Positions 50,673 through 58,013 of a DNA stretch of 64,000 nucleotides are shown here, in pieces; the stretch's first letter is position 1; each line of letters begins with the position of its first letter. Origin of the DNA: Paractinoplanes lichenicola. Its GTDB lineage: Bacteria; Actinomycetota; Actinomycetes; Mycobacteriales; Micromonosporaceae. The notes under the pieces are model-generated. The model was not told the DNA's origin. It did no database searches and saw nothing but the letters and a program-made list of their open reading frames with translations. The position numbers were made by a program, and so were the translations under genes. The DNA is taken from NCBI RefSeq assembly GCF_016785085.1, contig NZ_JAENHO010000016.1, positions 124,001-188,000 of the forward strand. The letters run 5' to 3'.

Positions 50673-51284
50673 TCACAGCGGGATCGGGTCGGCCAGCTGC
50701 CGCGACCCCTCGAGCAGCTCTTCGGCCTCGGCGTAGTCGTCGGCGATCGCGCGCAGCACATGGGCCGTCAGGTCGGCGGCGGCCACGCTCTCGGCGGACG
50801 TGGGCGGGAGGCTCGCGGGACCGGTCAGCGTGAGCGCCTCGGCCGAGGTCAGGGCGTCGGCCAGCACGGCGGCCAGGTTGTCGCGGGCCCGGGTCATCCA
50901 GTCGTGCAGGGCCGCGGCCAGGTCGGCGGTCGCCTCGAAGCGCTCCTCCAGGCTGTCGTGGCCGCCCGAGAGGTGCGCGGCGACGCGGCGGCGCTGATCG
51001 TCGTAGGCGTCGGCGGCCTCGCCCTCCCACTCGTCGGGCGGGGGCAGCGCGGCGGCCGTGCCGGCGCAGAGCCGGGCGCCTGCCCGCAACTCCGGTTCGG
51101 CCTCGGCCAGCGCGGCCGGCCGCAGCTCGGCCACCGCGCGAGCGGCGTCGGCGGGCATCAGGCGTACGCGTCGAAGGTGCCCCCACACCGGATGACCCGG
51201 CGGTGCGCCGGCCAGCTCGAGGACGTCTTCGGCCCGACGCAGCAGCGGCGTGGCGGAATCGAGCACCTGGTCGAGCCGGTCCAT
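50673..51284 (-). CDS. WxG-containing helical protein of a second ESX-like operon
   Basis: A 203-residue, largely alpha-helical protein without signal peptide. It has PPPDEWEGEAADAYDDQRRRV, a W-x-G motif followed by an acidic helix as in WXG100/PPE-like substrates, but the protein is twice the size. ATG 51284 overlaps the upstream gene's stop (TGATG on the coding strand). With the EspC-like and YbaB-like genes it forms a three-gene operon reminiscent of ESX-associated esp genes. Family not firmly recognised. Confidence 0.65.
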   Translation of the reverse strand: MDRLDQVLDSATPLLRRAEDVLELAGAPPGHPVWGHLRRVRLMPADAARAVAELRPAALAEAEPELRAGARLCAGTAAALPPPDEWEGEAADAYDDQRRRVAAHLSGGHDSLEERFEATADLAAALHDWMTRARDNLAAVLADALTSAEALTLTGPASLPPTSAESVAAADLTAHVLRAIADDYAEAEELLEGSRQLADPIPL

Positions 51285-51637
51285 CACATCTCCCGGGTGA
51301 AGCGGCGCCGGACCGCCTCGTCGGTCTCGGTGTAATCCCGCCGGGTGGCCCGCACCGAGCCGGCCGTCGCGGCCAGGCGGGCGGCCGCAGCCGACGCCTC
51401 GTGCGCCCGGGCCGTGAGCGTCGCGGCCCAATGCTCATGCAGGGCGTTTCCCACCCGGCCCGGCAGGCCCGAACCCGCGGTGGCGCCCGAGCCGGACGCG
51501 ACCGATCCGCGCGGGTGCGCCAGGGCGGCCGGGGCCGCGGCGAACGCCCCCGGCGCAGCCTGCAGGGCGGGAAGCTCGCGGGACAGCGCGGTCAACGCGT
51601 CGGCGGCCTGATCGAGGCCCTCGGCCAGCCCCTCCAC
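51284..51637 (-). CDS. EspC-like type VII secretion substrate
   Basis: About 117 residues, helical. The start is GTG 51637 just after the upstream stop (TGAGGTG). It has a hairpin-like layout: EGLAEGLDQAADALTALSREL, then HWAATLTARAHEASAAAARLAATAG, and the C-terminal RRDYTETDEAVRRRF. The Y-T-E-T-D fits the ESX secretion signal YxxxD/E as in EspC (DUF2580-type) proteins. Operon position between a YbaB-like gene and a WxG gene supports an ESX link. Secretion is inferred. Confidence 0.68.
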   Translation of the reverse strand: MEGLAEGLDQAADALTALSRELPALQAAPGAFAAAPAALAHPRGSVASGSGATAGSGLPGRVGNALHEHWAATLTARAHEASAAAARLAATAGSVRATRRDYTETDEAVRRRFTREM

Positions 51638-51638
51638 C

Positions 51639-51965
51639 TCAGGCCTCGCCCAGCGAACGCAGCTTGCCGAAGATCTCGTCGTGCAGCTTGCCGCGGGCCC
51701 AGTGGGCGGCCTCGGCGGCGTTGGCCACCACGGCCTGCAGCTCGCGCGAGAACTCGACCGGCTGCCGATGCTGGAGCCCGCCATGAATCTGGATGTCCGT
51801 TATCTGGCCGGATGCCGTCACCGTGACCTCGATCGAGTCGTCGGGCGAGTGGACCGAGACCTGATGCGACTCGACCGCCCGTTCGTAATCGCCGCGCAGC
51901 TGCTCGACGCGTCGATGCCTCTCGATGGCTTCGCTGATCCACGCCTCGTCGATCTCACGCGCCAT
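51639..51965 (-). CDS. YbaB/EbfC-family protein (EspL-like)
   Basis: A 108-residue protein with a helix-rich N-terminus (SEAIERHRRVEQLRGDYERAV), the central strands SIEVTVTASGQITDIQIHG and a C-terminal helix, matching the YbaB/EbfC nucleoid-protein fold. In mycobacterial ESX-1 loci EspL has this fold and acts as a substrate-stabilising chaperone; position ahead of EspC-like and WxG genes suggests a similar role. It is not next to dnaX/recR, so it is not the housekeeping YbaB. ATG 51965 is the start. Confidence 0.78.
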   Translation of the reverse strand: MAREIDEAWISEAIERHRRVEQLRGDYERAVESHQVSVHSPDDSIEVTVTASGQITDIQIHGGLQHRQPVEFSRELQAVVANAAEAAHWARGKLHDEIFGKLRSLGEA

Positions 51966-52059
51966 ACCGAGGCTCCTAACCGTGTGTCAACGTGCCGTCG
52001 CGCACCGGGACCAGAACGTACACGGAAGAGTGATGCCTTCGCTACGCCGGGTTTTCCAC

Positions 52060-52069
52060 TGTGGATAAC
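52060..52069. promoter_or_regulatory. DnaA-box-like word upstream of holB
   Basis: TGTGGATAAC matches a DnaA box (TTATCCACA) in reverse. It lies 60 bp upstream of holB and about 95 bp from the YbaB start. Binding is inferred. Confidence 0.45.
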
Positions 52070-52128
52070 TCCCGGCCCGGTGGATGACGGATGAGGTTTT
52101 GTCGGGGGCGGGCAATACCATCGGTGCC

Positions 52129-53322
52129 GTGAGTGACGTCTTCGCCGATCTGGTGGGCCAGGCCGAGCCCGTCGCCACGCTGCGACAGGCGGCGTCGGCC
52201 GCGGCCCGGGTCGTCGCCGGTGAGCAGGTGGCCGCCGGCGCCATGACCCACGCCTGGATTTTCACGGGCCCGCCCGGCAGCGGCCGCTCGGTGGCCGCGC
52301 GGTCCTTCGCGGCCGCGCTCGAGTGCGAGCGTGACGGCGCCGGCTGCGGCGAGTGCCACGGCTGCCACACCACCCTCGGCAAGACCCACGCCGACGTCCG
52401 GTTCGTGGTGCCCGAGGGCCTCTCGATCGGCGTCAACGAGATGCGGGCCCTGGTGCTGCGGGCGGCCAGCGCCCCCTCGGGCGGCCGGTGGCAGATCGTC
52501 GTCATCGAGGATGCCGACCGGCTCACCGAGCAGGCGGGAAACGCGCTGCTCAAGGCGATCGAGGAGCCGCCGCCGCGCACGGTCTTCCTGCTCTGCACGC
52601 CGTCGACCCACCCCGACGACATCTCGGTGACGATCCGCTCGCGCTGCCGGGTGGTGGCGCTGCGGCAGCCACCGGCCGACGCGGTGGCCGAGGTGCTCGT
52701 GCGCCGTGACCACATCGCCCCCGACGTCGCCGCGTGGGCCGCGGCCGCGTCGCAGGGGCATGTCGGGCGGGCCAAGCGCCTGGCCAACGACACCGAGGCC
52801 CGCGGGCGGCGCGAGGCGGTGCTGTCGGTGCCGCGGCGGCTGACCGGGGTCGGGGCGTGCTTCGAGGCGGCGAGCGCGCTGATCAAGGCGGCCGAGGCCG
52901 AGGCGGCGGAGCAGCTGGTCGAGACCGACGCCTCCGAGCGCGCGGCCCTCGAGCAGGCGCTGGGTGCGGGCGGCACGGGCCGGGGTGCGGCGGGGGCGAT
53001 GCGCGGCGCGGCCGGCCAGCTGAAAGATCTGGAACGCCGGCAGAAGTCACGGGCGACCCGCTCGAAAAGGGACGCGCTCGATCGCGCGCTGGTCGACCTG
53101 GCAGGCTTCTATCGCGACGTGCTGATCACCAACATGCGCGCGCCGGTCGCCGTGGTGCACACCGACGTGGCCGGCCAGTCCGAGGCCGCGGCCGGCAAGT
53201 GGTCGCCCGAGAGCGCCCTGCGCCGGCTGGAGGCGGTGCTGGCCTGCCGTCAGGCGATCGACGAGAACGTCAAGCCCGAGATCGCTGTGGAGGCCATGAT
53301 GCTGAGCCTCTGGCGCGGCTGA
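52129..53322 (+). CDS. holB: DNA polymerase III subunit delta'
   Basis: A 397-residue clamp-loader AAA+ subunit. It begins VFADLVGQAEPVATLRQA, has a P-loop-like segment TGPPGSGRSVAARS (Arg for the Walker Lys, as is common in delta'), a zinc-type cluster CERDGAGCGECHGCH, KAIEEPPPRTVFLLC (sensor region) and RSRC (SRC motif). It ends MMLSLWRG. GTG 52129 gives MSDVFADLVGQ; an in-frame ATG at 52084 is less likely. A hairpin terminator follows. Confidence 0.93.
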   Translation: MSDVFADLVGQAEPVATLRQAASAAARVVAGEQVAAGAMTHAWIFTGPPGSGRSVAARSFAAALECERDGAGCGECHGCHTTLGKTHADVRFVVPEGLSIGVNEMRALVLRAASAPSGGRWQIVVIEDADRLTEQAGNALLKAIEEPPPRTVFLLCTPSTHPDDISVTIRSRCRVVALRQPPADAVAEVLVRRDHIAPDVAAWAAAASQGHVGRAKRLANDTEARGRREAVLSVPRRLTGVGACFEAASALIKAAEAEAAEQLVETDASERAALEQALGAGGTGRGAAGAMRGAAGQLKDLERRQKSRATRSKRDALDRALVDLAGFYRDVLITNMRAPVAVVHTDVAGQSEAAAGKWSPESALRRLEAVLACRQAIDENVKPEIAVEAMMLSLWRG

Positions 53323-53334
53323 CCCCGAGACGAC

Positions 53335-53364
53335 GAAAGCCCAGACCGACTGGCCTGGGCTTTC
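53335..53364. terminator. Hairpin terminator between holB and the DJ-1/PfpI gene
   Basis: GAAAGCCCAG-accgactggc-CTGGGCTTTC is a 10-bp perfect stem with a 10-nt loop, shared by the two convergent genes. The stem closely matches that at 45758-45785. Confidence 0.85.
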
Positions 53365-53377
53365 CGTAGGCGCCGGG

Positions 53378-53914
53378 TCAGGCCAGGGCGGCCACGAGCT
53401 TCTCGCAGAAGGCGGGCAGGTCGTCCGGCTTGCGGCTGGTGATCAGGTTGCCGTCGGTGTGCACCTGCTCGTCGACCCAGGTGGCGCCGGCGTTGGTCAG
53501 GTCGGTGCGCAGGCTGGGCCAGCTCGTCATCGTGCGGCCGTCGACCGCACCGGCCTCGATGAGCGTCCACGGGGCGTGGCAGATGGCGGCCACGGTCTTG
53601 CCGGACGCGACGAACTCGCGCACGAAGGCGACCGCGTCGGGATTCGTACGGAGGAAATCGGGGTTGGCGACGCCGCCCGGCAGCACGAGCGCGTCGTAGT
53701 CGGCCACCGCCGCGCTCGTGATCGGCTTTTCGACCTTGTGCTTTCCGGCCGGGTCCATGTGGTTGACGGCCTGGATCTCGTCGTCGTTGATCGAGACGAG
53801 CTCGGCCGTGCCGCCCGCTGCCTCGACCGCCTTGCGCGGTTCGGTGTATTCGACCTCTTCCACGCCGTCGGCGGCCAGGAAGGCGATGCGCTTGCCGGTT
53901 ATCGAGGTGGTCAT
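53378..53914 (-). CDS. DJ-1/PfpI-family protein
   Basis: A 178-residue class I glutamine-amidotransferase-like protein. It has GVEEVEYTEPRKAVEAAGG (with conserved Glu), YDALVLPGG, and the nucleophile elbow AICHAPW with Cys near residue 111 and His next to it, as in PfpI/YhbO-type proteins linked to glycated-protein repair or stress. Active-site residues look intact. ATG 53914 is the start. It is separated by 45 bp from the DUF2231-like gene upstream in the same orientation. Confidence 0.9.
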   Translation of the reverse strand: MTTSITGKRIAFLAADGVEEVEYTEPRKAVEAAGGTAELVSINDDEIQAVNHMDPAGKHKVEKPITSAAVADYDALVLPGGVANPDFLRTNPDAVAFVREFVASGKTVAAICHAPWTLIEAGAVDGRTMTSWPSLRTDLTNAGATWVDEQVHTDGNLITSRKPDDLPAFCEKLVAALA

Positions 53915-53959
53915 GTCAGGCGCCCTTTCTCGTCGGTGGAGCCAGGGCGCCGGGGCGCC

Positions 53960-54418
53960 CTAGTAGCCGCGATTCCCGACTGCGGCGCGGGCAAACGCCG
54001 GGGTGCGGCCGTTGGCCAGTTCGCCGCCGAACCAGGCGCCGAAGCCGCTGATCGCCAGGGCCAGCACTTCGAGGAGGAACAGGCCGACGCCGGCCTGCCG
54101 GTTGGGGTCGCCGACCCGGACCATCAGGATCACGGCGAACAGGAACAGCACGCCCATGTTGAGCAGGACGCGCAGCACGCCGATGCGTTTCGCGTCGGGT
54201 CGGCGGACGAACGCCAGGTCGATGGCGCCCGCGATGGCCGCGGCCACGCCGCCCACCAGGCCGGCGACGATGTTCCAGTAGGCCAGTGATCCCACGATCC
54301 CCGGCGCTCCGAGCAGGGTGGCCACGTCGAAGATGACGGCCATCGTGAAGAGGCCCAGCGGGAACATCACCAGAATTGGCTGCACCGCCTGGCCCGCGAT
54401 CTTGAGTCGGCTCTCCAT
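53960..54418 (-). CDS. DUF2231-like four-helix membrane protein
   Basis: A 152-residue protein with four hydrophobic helices (~13-33, 44-66, 83-102, 115-135) and the motif GQAVQPILVMFPLGLFTMAVIFD early on, typical of DUF2231. It is of unknown function. It starts at ATG 54418 after AGGGCGATAACC. A long spacer with a duplicated leader lies beyond it. Confidence 0.85.
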   Translation of the reverse strand: MESRLKIAGQAVQPILVMFPLGLFTMAVIFDVATLLGAPGIVGSLAYWNIVAGLVGGVAAAIAGAIDLAFVRRPDAKRIGVLRVLLNMGVLFLFAVILMVRVGDPNRQAGVGLFLLEVLALAISGFGAWFGGELANGRTPAFARAAVGNRGY

Positions 54419-55181
54419 GCGGGTTATCGCCCTTCTACCTGCGACATCACAGGTTCGAGGTTGGCATCCGTCGCTGAGCTACCCGGTCGGTTCGTCAATG
54501 AAACGCCACAAGGTGGTCAAGTGGCGCACGCTACTCATAGAACACTCAGCTTAGACGCAATCTGCAACATGGCAGATTGATGCGTAGCGGACAGCCTGGA
54601 GGCATGCTTCACTACAAGTAGAGCAACAAGGGCGGAGTTGGAGGGGAGACGGTAGACAACGGCACCCGGCGGCAACCGGGTGCCGTTCTTGCCGCTGCGG
54701 GCGTTCGCTGTCGTCATGACAAACGACGATCTTGAACAAACGAGATGGGCAACGTCTCCCGTTAAGCGCCATCCTGAACTCGGCGGCCCCGTCACCGCAA
54801 GAATCCGGGGGCGAGGAATGCGCTATCAGGAAACGCTTCACACGTCCGTGATCAGGTTCGTCGGCCGCGCCGGTTCCCACCCGCGTTTCGGCACACCCCT
54901 CGTGAACTCGGCGAATGCCAGCTTGTTCGTAATCTGCTACATGGCAGAATGATGGGTAGCGGCTTCACCGGAGCGCGTGCTGTACTACCTGTAGAGCAAC
55001 AAGGGCGAGGTTGGAGGAAAGGCGGTGCCCGGCGGCAACCGGGTGCCGTTTTCGCTTCTGGGGACGTCTTTCGTTGACGCCAATGATCTTCCGGACGAGC
55101 GAGGCTGGGAAACATCTCTCTCTAGCGGCAGTATTGCCGTGACTTCCTTTCCTCGCAAGGACCGAGGGACAGGAGTGCGCC
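54419..55181. other. 763-bp spacer with a duplicated structured leader
   Basis: Two homologous segments, A (about 54556-54836) and B (about 54929-55191), align nearly throughout. Each has ATCTGC-NACATG-GCAGA, then CTACnnGTAGAGCAACAAGG, GTTGGAGG, a GGCACCCGG-type hairpin, conserved (G)ATCTT and TCTC blocks, and a GCGC-ATG or equivalent. Copy B runs into the DUF6232 start; copy A has CTATCAG where B has CCATGAG, so its start codon is lost. No separate gene is seen. Confidence 0.75.
54556..54836 (+). repeat. Copy A of duplicated leader (decayed start)
   Basis: It contains the imperfect palindrome ATCTGC-aacatg-GCAGAT, the hairpin CGGCACCCGG-cggcaa-CCGGGTGCCG (54660-54685) followed by TTCTT, and the region equivalent to copy B's start, where the ATG is absent. 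It is probably a relic of a tandem duplication of the DUF6232 promoter and 5' end, or a still-transcribed RNA. Confidence 0.7.
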
Positions 55182-55191
55182 ATGAGCAAAC
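54929..55191 (+). promoter_or_regulatory. Copy B leader of DUF6232 gene with internal hairpin
   Basis: The palindrome-like ATCTGC-tacatg-GCAGAA lies at the upstream end. The hairpin at 55023-55048 reads CGGTGCCCGG / CCGGGTGCCG: relative to copy A two Watson-Crick pairs became G-U wobbles, so the fold survives in RNA. It is followed by TTTT, as in an intrinsic terminator, 129 nt before the start codon. It may be an attenuator or stable leader element. Confidence 0.6.
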
Positions 55192-55634
55192 GCATCTATT
55201 ATCGCGGCCCCGGCGTCGTGGTCACCGACGAATTGTTCATCCTGCGCGGCAAGCCGTTGAAAAGCTACGCGGTTCACGATCTGCACAACGTCGGAGTGGT
55301 GCGCTCCAGCTCGGCGCCGTCCTCGCCGGCAGCCACCCTGGCCGTGGCGGCCGGCACGGTCGCGGCCGTCGGCGCCGGGTGGACCCTGCTGGCACCGCCC
55401 ACCGCGTACGCGATCGCCCTGCTGGCCGTGCTCGTTCCGCTGGCCTGCGTCGTGCCCTCGCTGGTGCGGCGCAGCGGCCGGGGGTGGGAGCTCCACGCGA
55501 TCTATCGGGGATCCGACGTCGTTCTCTACTCGGACTTCGACGAACGTCAGTTCAACCAGGTCAAGCGGGCCCTGCGGCGGGCCATCGAGAATGCCCGGCC
55601 ACCCGGGAGGGGACTTGACCTCGCGGTCGCTTGA
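55182..55634 (+). CDS. DUF6232-family membrane protein
   Basis: A 150-residue protein with the N-terminal signature KRIYYRGPGVVVTDELFIL and a strand-rich start, then two membrane helices (~45-65 and ~72-90), and a C-terminal helix region with NQVKRALRRAIENA. The DUF6232 family is widespread in actinobacteria, function unknown. ATG 55182 follows GGACAGGAG with good spacing. It has a structured leader with a decayed duplicate upstream. A 34-bp palindrome lies 62 bp after its stop. Confidence 0.82.
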   Translation: MSKRIYYRGPGVVVTDELFILRGKPLKSYAVHDLHNVGVVRSSSAPSSPAATLAVAAGTVAAVGAGWTLLAPPTAYAIALLAVLVPLACVVPSLVRRSGRGWELHAIYRGSDVVLYSDFDERQFNQVKRALRRAIENARPPGRGLDLAVA

Positions 55635-55648
55635 TCTTTAACAATCAC

Positions 55649-55677
55649 CTGACCCCCCGGTCGGTCGTCTGTATAAC
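55649..55677 (+). promoter_or_regulatory. Probable promoter of the Scr1-type regulator
   Basis: CTGACC (55649-55654) and TATAAC (55672-55677) are spaced by 17 bp and match sigma70/HrdB-type -35 and -10 hexamers. Transcription would start near 55684, placing the following palindrome in the leader. Confidence 0.5.
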
Positions 55678-55696
55678 GGACGTTAGGATGTGCGCG

Positions 55697-55730
55697 ACCT
55701 CGCGGACTGCCAGCTGGCAATCCGCGAGGT
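55697..55730 (+). promoter_or_regulatory. 34-bp palindrome upstream of the Scr1-type regulator
   Basis: ACCTCGCGGA-c-TGCCA/GCTGGCA-a-TCCGCGAGGT: the outer 10-bp arms and inner TGCCAGCTGGCA are perfect, with one mismatched pair between. It could be an operator (autoregulation) or, as RNA, a leader hairpin or terminator for DUF6232. Confidence 0.65.
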
Positions 55731-55779
55731 AGCAGTTTGATCCGCTCCGTGATGCAACTACTTCAACGATGAAGGACCG

Positions 55780-56712
55780 ATGACCGAGGGCGATTCGCCT
55801 ACGATCGCGCGCCTACGCGTTCGTCTCGCCATTCGCGAGGCGCGTAAGGCGTCCGGTCTGACGCAGGTTGAAGTCGCCGAGGCGATGGAGTGGTCGAACA
55901 GTAAGGTCATAAGGATCGAGAACGGCGACAACACCATCTCGATCAATGACCTGAAAAACCTGCTGACCCTGCTCGGCGTCTCCGACAAGGAGCACATCGA
56001 CTCCCTGCTGGCCGACGCCCGGGTCGCCCGCCGGCGGCAGCAGCCGGTCACGGCGTGGTGGCAGGACCCGAGCATTCGCGAGGGGATGAACGACCCGCTG
56101 CGCCGCTTCGTCGAGTACGAGGCCGAGGCATCCGAGATCCGGTCCTACAACATCCTCTACGTGCCCGGGCCGTTGCAGACGCCCGAATACGCGACCGCCC
56201 TCACGCGCATGTGGCAGAACGAGAGAAGCGACAGCGAGTCGCCCCGCCCCGGCGGATTCTCCCCCGAGAAGGTCGCCGCCCTGGTCGAGGCCAGGCGCCT
56301 GCGCCGCGAGGCGATGTTGAACCGGCTCGACTCGCTGAAATATCTGATTCTCTTCGACGAGTCCGTGCTGCTGCGCCCGGCCGGCGGGCCCGCGATCTTC
56401 GCCGCCCAGCTCCAGCAGATCCTTGAGCTGAGCGCGCAGGGGATGTTCAAGCTGCGCATGCTGCCCTTCGACCTCGGCACCGCGATCGCCAACAACGGCA
56501 GCTTCGACCTGCTCAAGGTAGGCGCGGACAGCGAGGTCATGTATCGCGAGAACGGCCCGCTCGACGAGATGGTCGAGGACCGGGACGAGACCGCGCGGCA
56601 TCGCAACAGATTCGACCAATTGTGGGAAGTCGCCCGGAATGAGGGCGACACAATCGCCTTCATCGAGGAGCGTCGAGCAGTTTTTCTTGGCGCGAAATCT
56701 CCGAACTTGTGA
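55780..56712 (+). CDS. Scr1-family HTH regulator (XRE plus DUF5753)
   Basis: A 310-residue regulator. The N-terminal XRE helix-turn-helix (~10-70) has ARKASGLTQVEVAEAMEWSNSKVIRIENG. The C-terminal DUF5753-type domain (~100-300) has YEAEASEIRSYNILYVPGPLQTPEYA (a conserved family hallmark), LFDESVLLRPAGG and MYRENGPLDEMVEDRD. This protein class pairs with small DUF397 proteins, as in Scr1/WhiJ-type modules; the DUF397 gene is 55 bp downstream. ATG 55780 with GAAGGA upstream. Likely autoregulated via the leader palindrome. Confidence 0.92.
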   Translation: MTEGDSPTIARLRVRLAIREARKASGLTQVEVAEAMEWSNSKVIRIENGDNTISINDLKNLLTLLGVSDKEHIDSLLADARVARRRQQPVTAWWQDPSIREGMNDPLRRFVEYEAEASEIRSYNILYVPGPLQTPEYATALTRMWQNERSDSESPRPGGFSPEKVAALVEARRLRREAMLNRLDSLKYLILFDESVLLRPAGGPAIFAAQLQQILELSAQGMFKLRMLPFDLGTAIANNGSFDLLKVGADSEVMYRENGPLDEMVEDRDETARHRNRFDQLWEVARNEGDTIAFIEERRAVFLGAKSPNL

Positions 56713-56767
56713 GGTCGAGCAACATGAAAATCAATGACTGAACCGTACTAGAAACAGGGAGAGACAG

Positions 56768-56962
56768 ATGGGTGAGGTCGTGTCGCCTCAGTGGCGTCGG
56801 AGCAGCCGTTGCACCGGTGGTAATTGTGTGGAAGTGGCCAAGGTCGACGGGGGCTATCTCATCAGGGACAGCAAGAACCCCGATCTGGCCCCGCACTCGT
56901 TCACCGAGGCGGAGTGGCAAGCGTTCGTCGCCGGCGTGAAGGCTGACGACTTCACCTTCTGA
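56768..56962 (+). CDS. DUF397 small protein
   Basis: A 64-residue acidic protein: WRRSSRCTGGNCVEVAKV, GYLIRDSKNPDLAPHSFT and EAEWQAFVAGVKADDFTF are the DUF397 signatures. Such proteins are the putative partner of Scr1-type regulators. The start ATG 56768 follows GGGAGA. It lies 55 bp after the regulator, likely in one operon. A perfect 16-bp hairpin follows. Confidence 0.92.
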   Translation: MGEVVSPQWRRSSRCTGGNCVEVAKVDGGYLIRDSKNPDLAPHSFTEAEWQAFVAGVKADDFTF

Positions 56963-56971
56963 CGCACATGA

Positions 56972-57008
56972 ATCGTCGTCTCGCGCGATTCACTCGCGCG
57001 AGACGACG
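56972..57008 (+). terminator. Perfect 16-bp hairpin after the DUF397 gene
   Basis: TCGTCGTCTCGCGCGA and TCGCGCGAGACGACGA with a 5-nt loop (TTCAC), followed by CAAAAC. It separates the two DUF397 genes and probably ends the regulator operon. Confidence 0.8.
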
Positions 57009-57203
57009 ACAAAACGGAAGCCGCGCTTGCGTGGCTCGGGCCTGCACGCGCTCTGCAAAACGGGCGAAAGCCTGCAATACACGCCAAACGCTGCGCACTT
57101 TTGGTAGATAGAGCACATAGCGCGCGAGGTCGCAGTATTCACTCCTGCCGTGCCTGTAACCGGTCGCCTACCGTGGGATTTGGGAACCGGCACGGAGGTG
57201 CAC

Positions 57204-57407
57204 ATGGAACAGAAAAACGACAGGCACAAGTGGTATCGCTCGACGCGCTGCTCCGGAGGAACCTGCGTCGAGGTCGCCGCCGAGAAGGGCGGCATCGTCC
57301 TGATCCGGGACTCGAAGGATCCGGAGGGCCCGGCGCTGAGCTTCTCCGAGGCGGAGTGGCTGGCGTTCGTGGCCGGCGTCAAGGCGGGGGACTTCTCCTT
57401 CGGATGA
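57204..57407 (+). CDS. Second DUF397 small protein
   Basis: A 67-residue homologue of the preceding DUF397: WYRSTRCSGGTCVEVAAEK, GIVLIRDSKDPEGPALSFS and EAEWLAFVAGVKAGDFSFG. It has its own upstream region (196 bp after the terminator) and ribosome site GGAGGTGCAC before ATG 57204; an upstream ATG 57150 is less likely. It has no adjacent dedicated regulator, so it may use the one at 55780 or another in the genome. Confidence 0.9.
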   Translation: MEQKNDRHKWYRSTRCSGGTCVEVAAEKGGIVLIRDSKDPEGPALSFSEAEWLAFVAGVKAGDFSFG

Positions 57408-57464
57408 GGGAGAAGCCGGCGGAAGCGCTGGTGGGCTGCCGGCCGAGGGCGGCATACTGCGCTG

Positions 57465-58013
57465 GTGAGGGCTGACCCGCACGTCGCTCGCTTTGCCGTC
57501 CTGCATGACGCGGCCGAGGCGCTGCTGGACGATTTGGCGGAGCGTTACGTGGTTGACCGCCGCGAGAGCAAGGAGCTTCTCGGGCCGGCCGACGCCCTGG
57601 TGCGCATGGAACGGCTCATGCCGCGTACGCCCGCGGCCGCGCCGCTGGCCATCGCGTTCACCGAGACGCCGGGCCTCGTCCTGCGGCTGGGGCGCTGGTG
57701 GGTCGAAACCCTGCCCATGTGCGCCTGCGCGGTCTGCGACGAAGACCCGGCCCGCCTCGTCGACGCGCTCCGGACACAGGCGTCGGCCCTGATCGAGGGC
57801 GGCCTGTGGGAGCGCGTGCGGCGTGGCGTCGGCGGCTCGTGGTTCGAGAGCCGGCTCATCGGGGTGGGCCTCAACGCGCGCCGCGAAGGGCCGCTGACCA
57901 GGTGGGATGCGCGTGAGGCGCGGCGCAGCGGGTTCGCCGCGGCGGTGCAGTGGGCGCCCTGGCCGCTCAAGCCCGGAACAGCGCGAGCAGAGCCCGTACG
58001 CCGGGACGTTTGA
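57465..58013 (+). CDS. DUF6226-like hypothetical protein
   Basis: A 182-residue soluble protein. HVARFAVLHDAAEALLDDLAERYVVDRRE, APLAIAFTETPGLVLRLGRWWVETLPMC and the cysteine cluster CACAVCDEDPARLVDAL resemble DUF6226 proteins, whose function is not known. The Cx1Cx2C cluster could bind a metal. It starts at GTG 57465. Its 3' end overlaps the convergent flavoprotein by 47 bp, so the two genes' tails share sequence. Confidence 0.78.
   Translation: MRADPHVARFAVLHDAAEALLDDLAERYVVDRRESKELLGPADALVRMERLMPRTPAAAPLAIAFTETPGLVLRLGRWWVETLPMCACAVCDEDPARLVDALRTQASALIEGGLWERVRRGVGGSWFESRLIGVGLNARREGPLTRWDAREARRSGFAAAVQWAPWPLKPGTARAEPVRRDV

Noticed and set aside
54440..54490. tRNA-like pieces (GGTTCGA and a D-arm-like word) near 54450
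   Set aside because: The T-arm-like word is on the plus strand and the D-arm-like word on the minus strand, so they do not form one tRNA.
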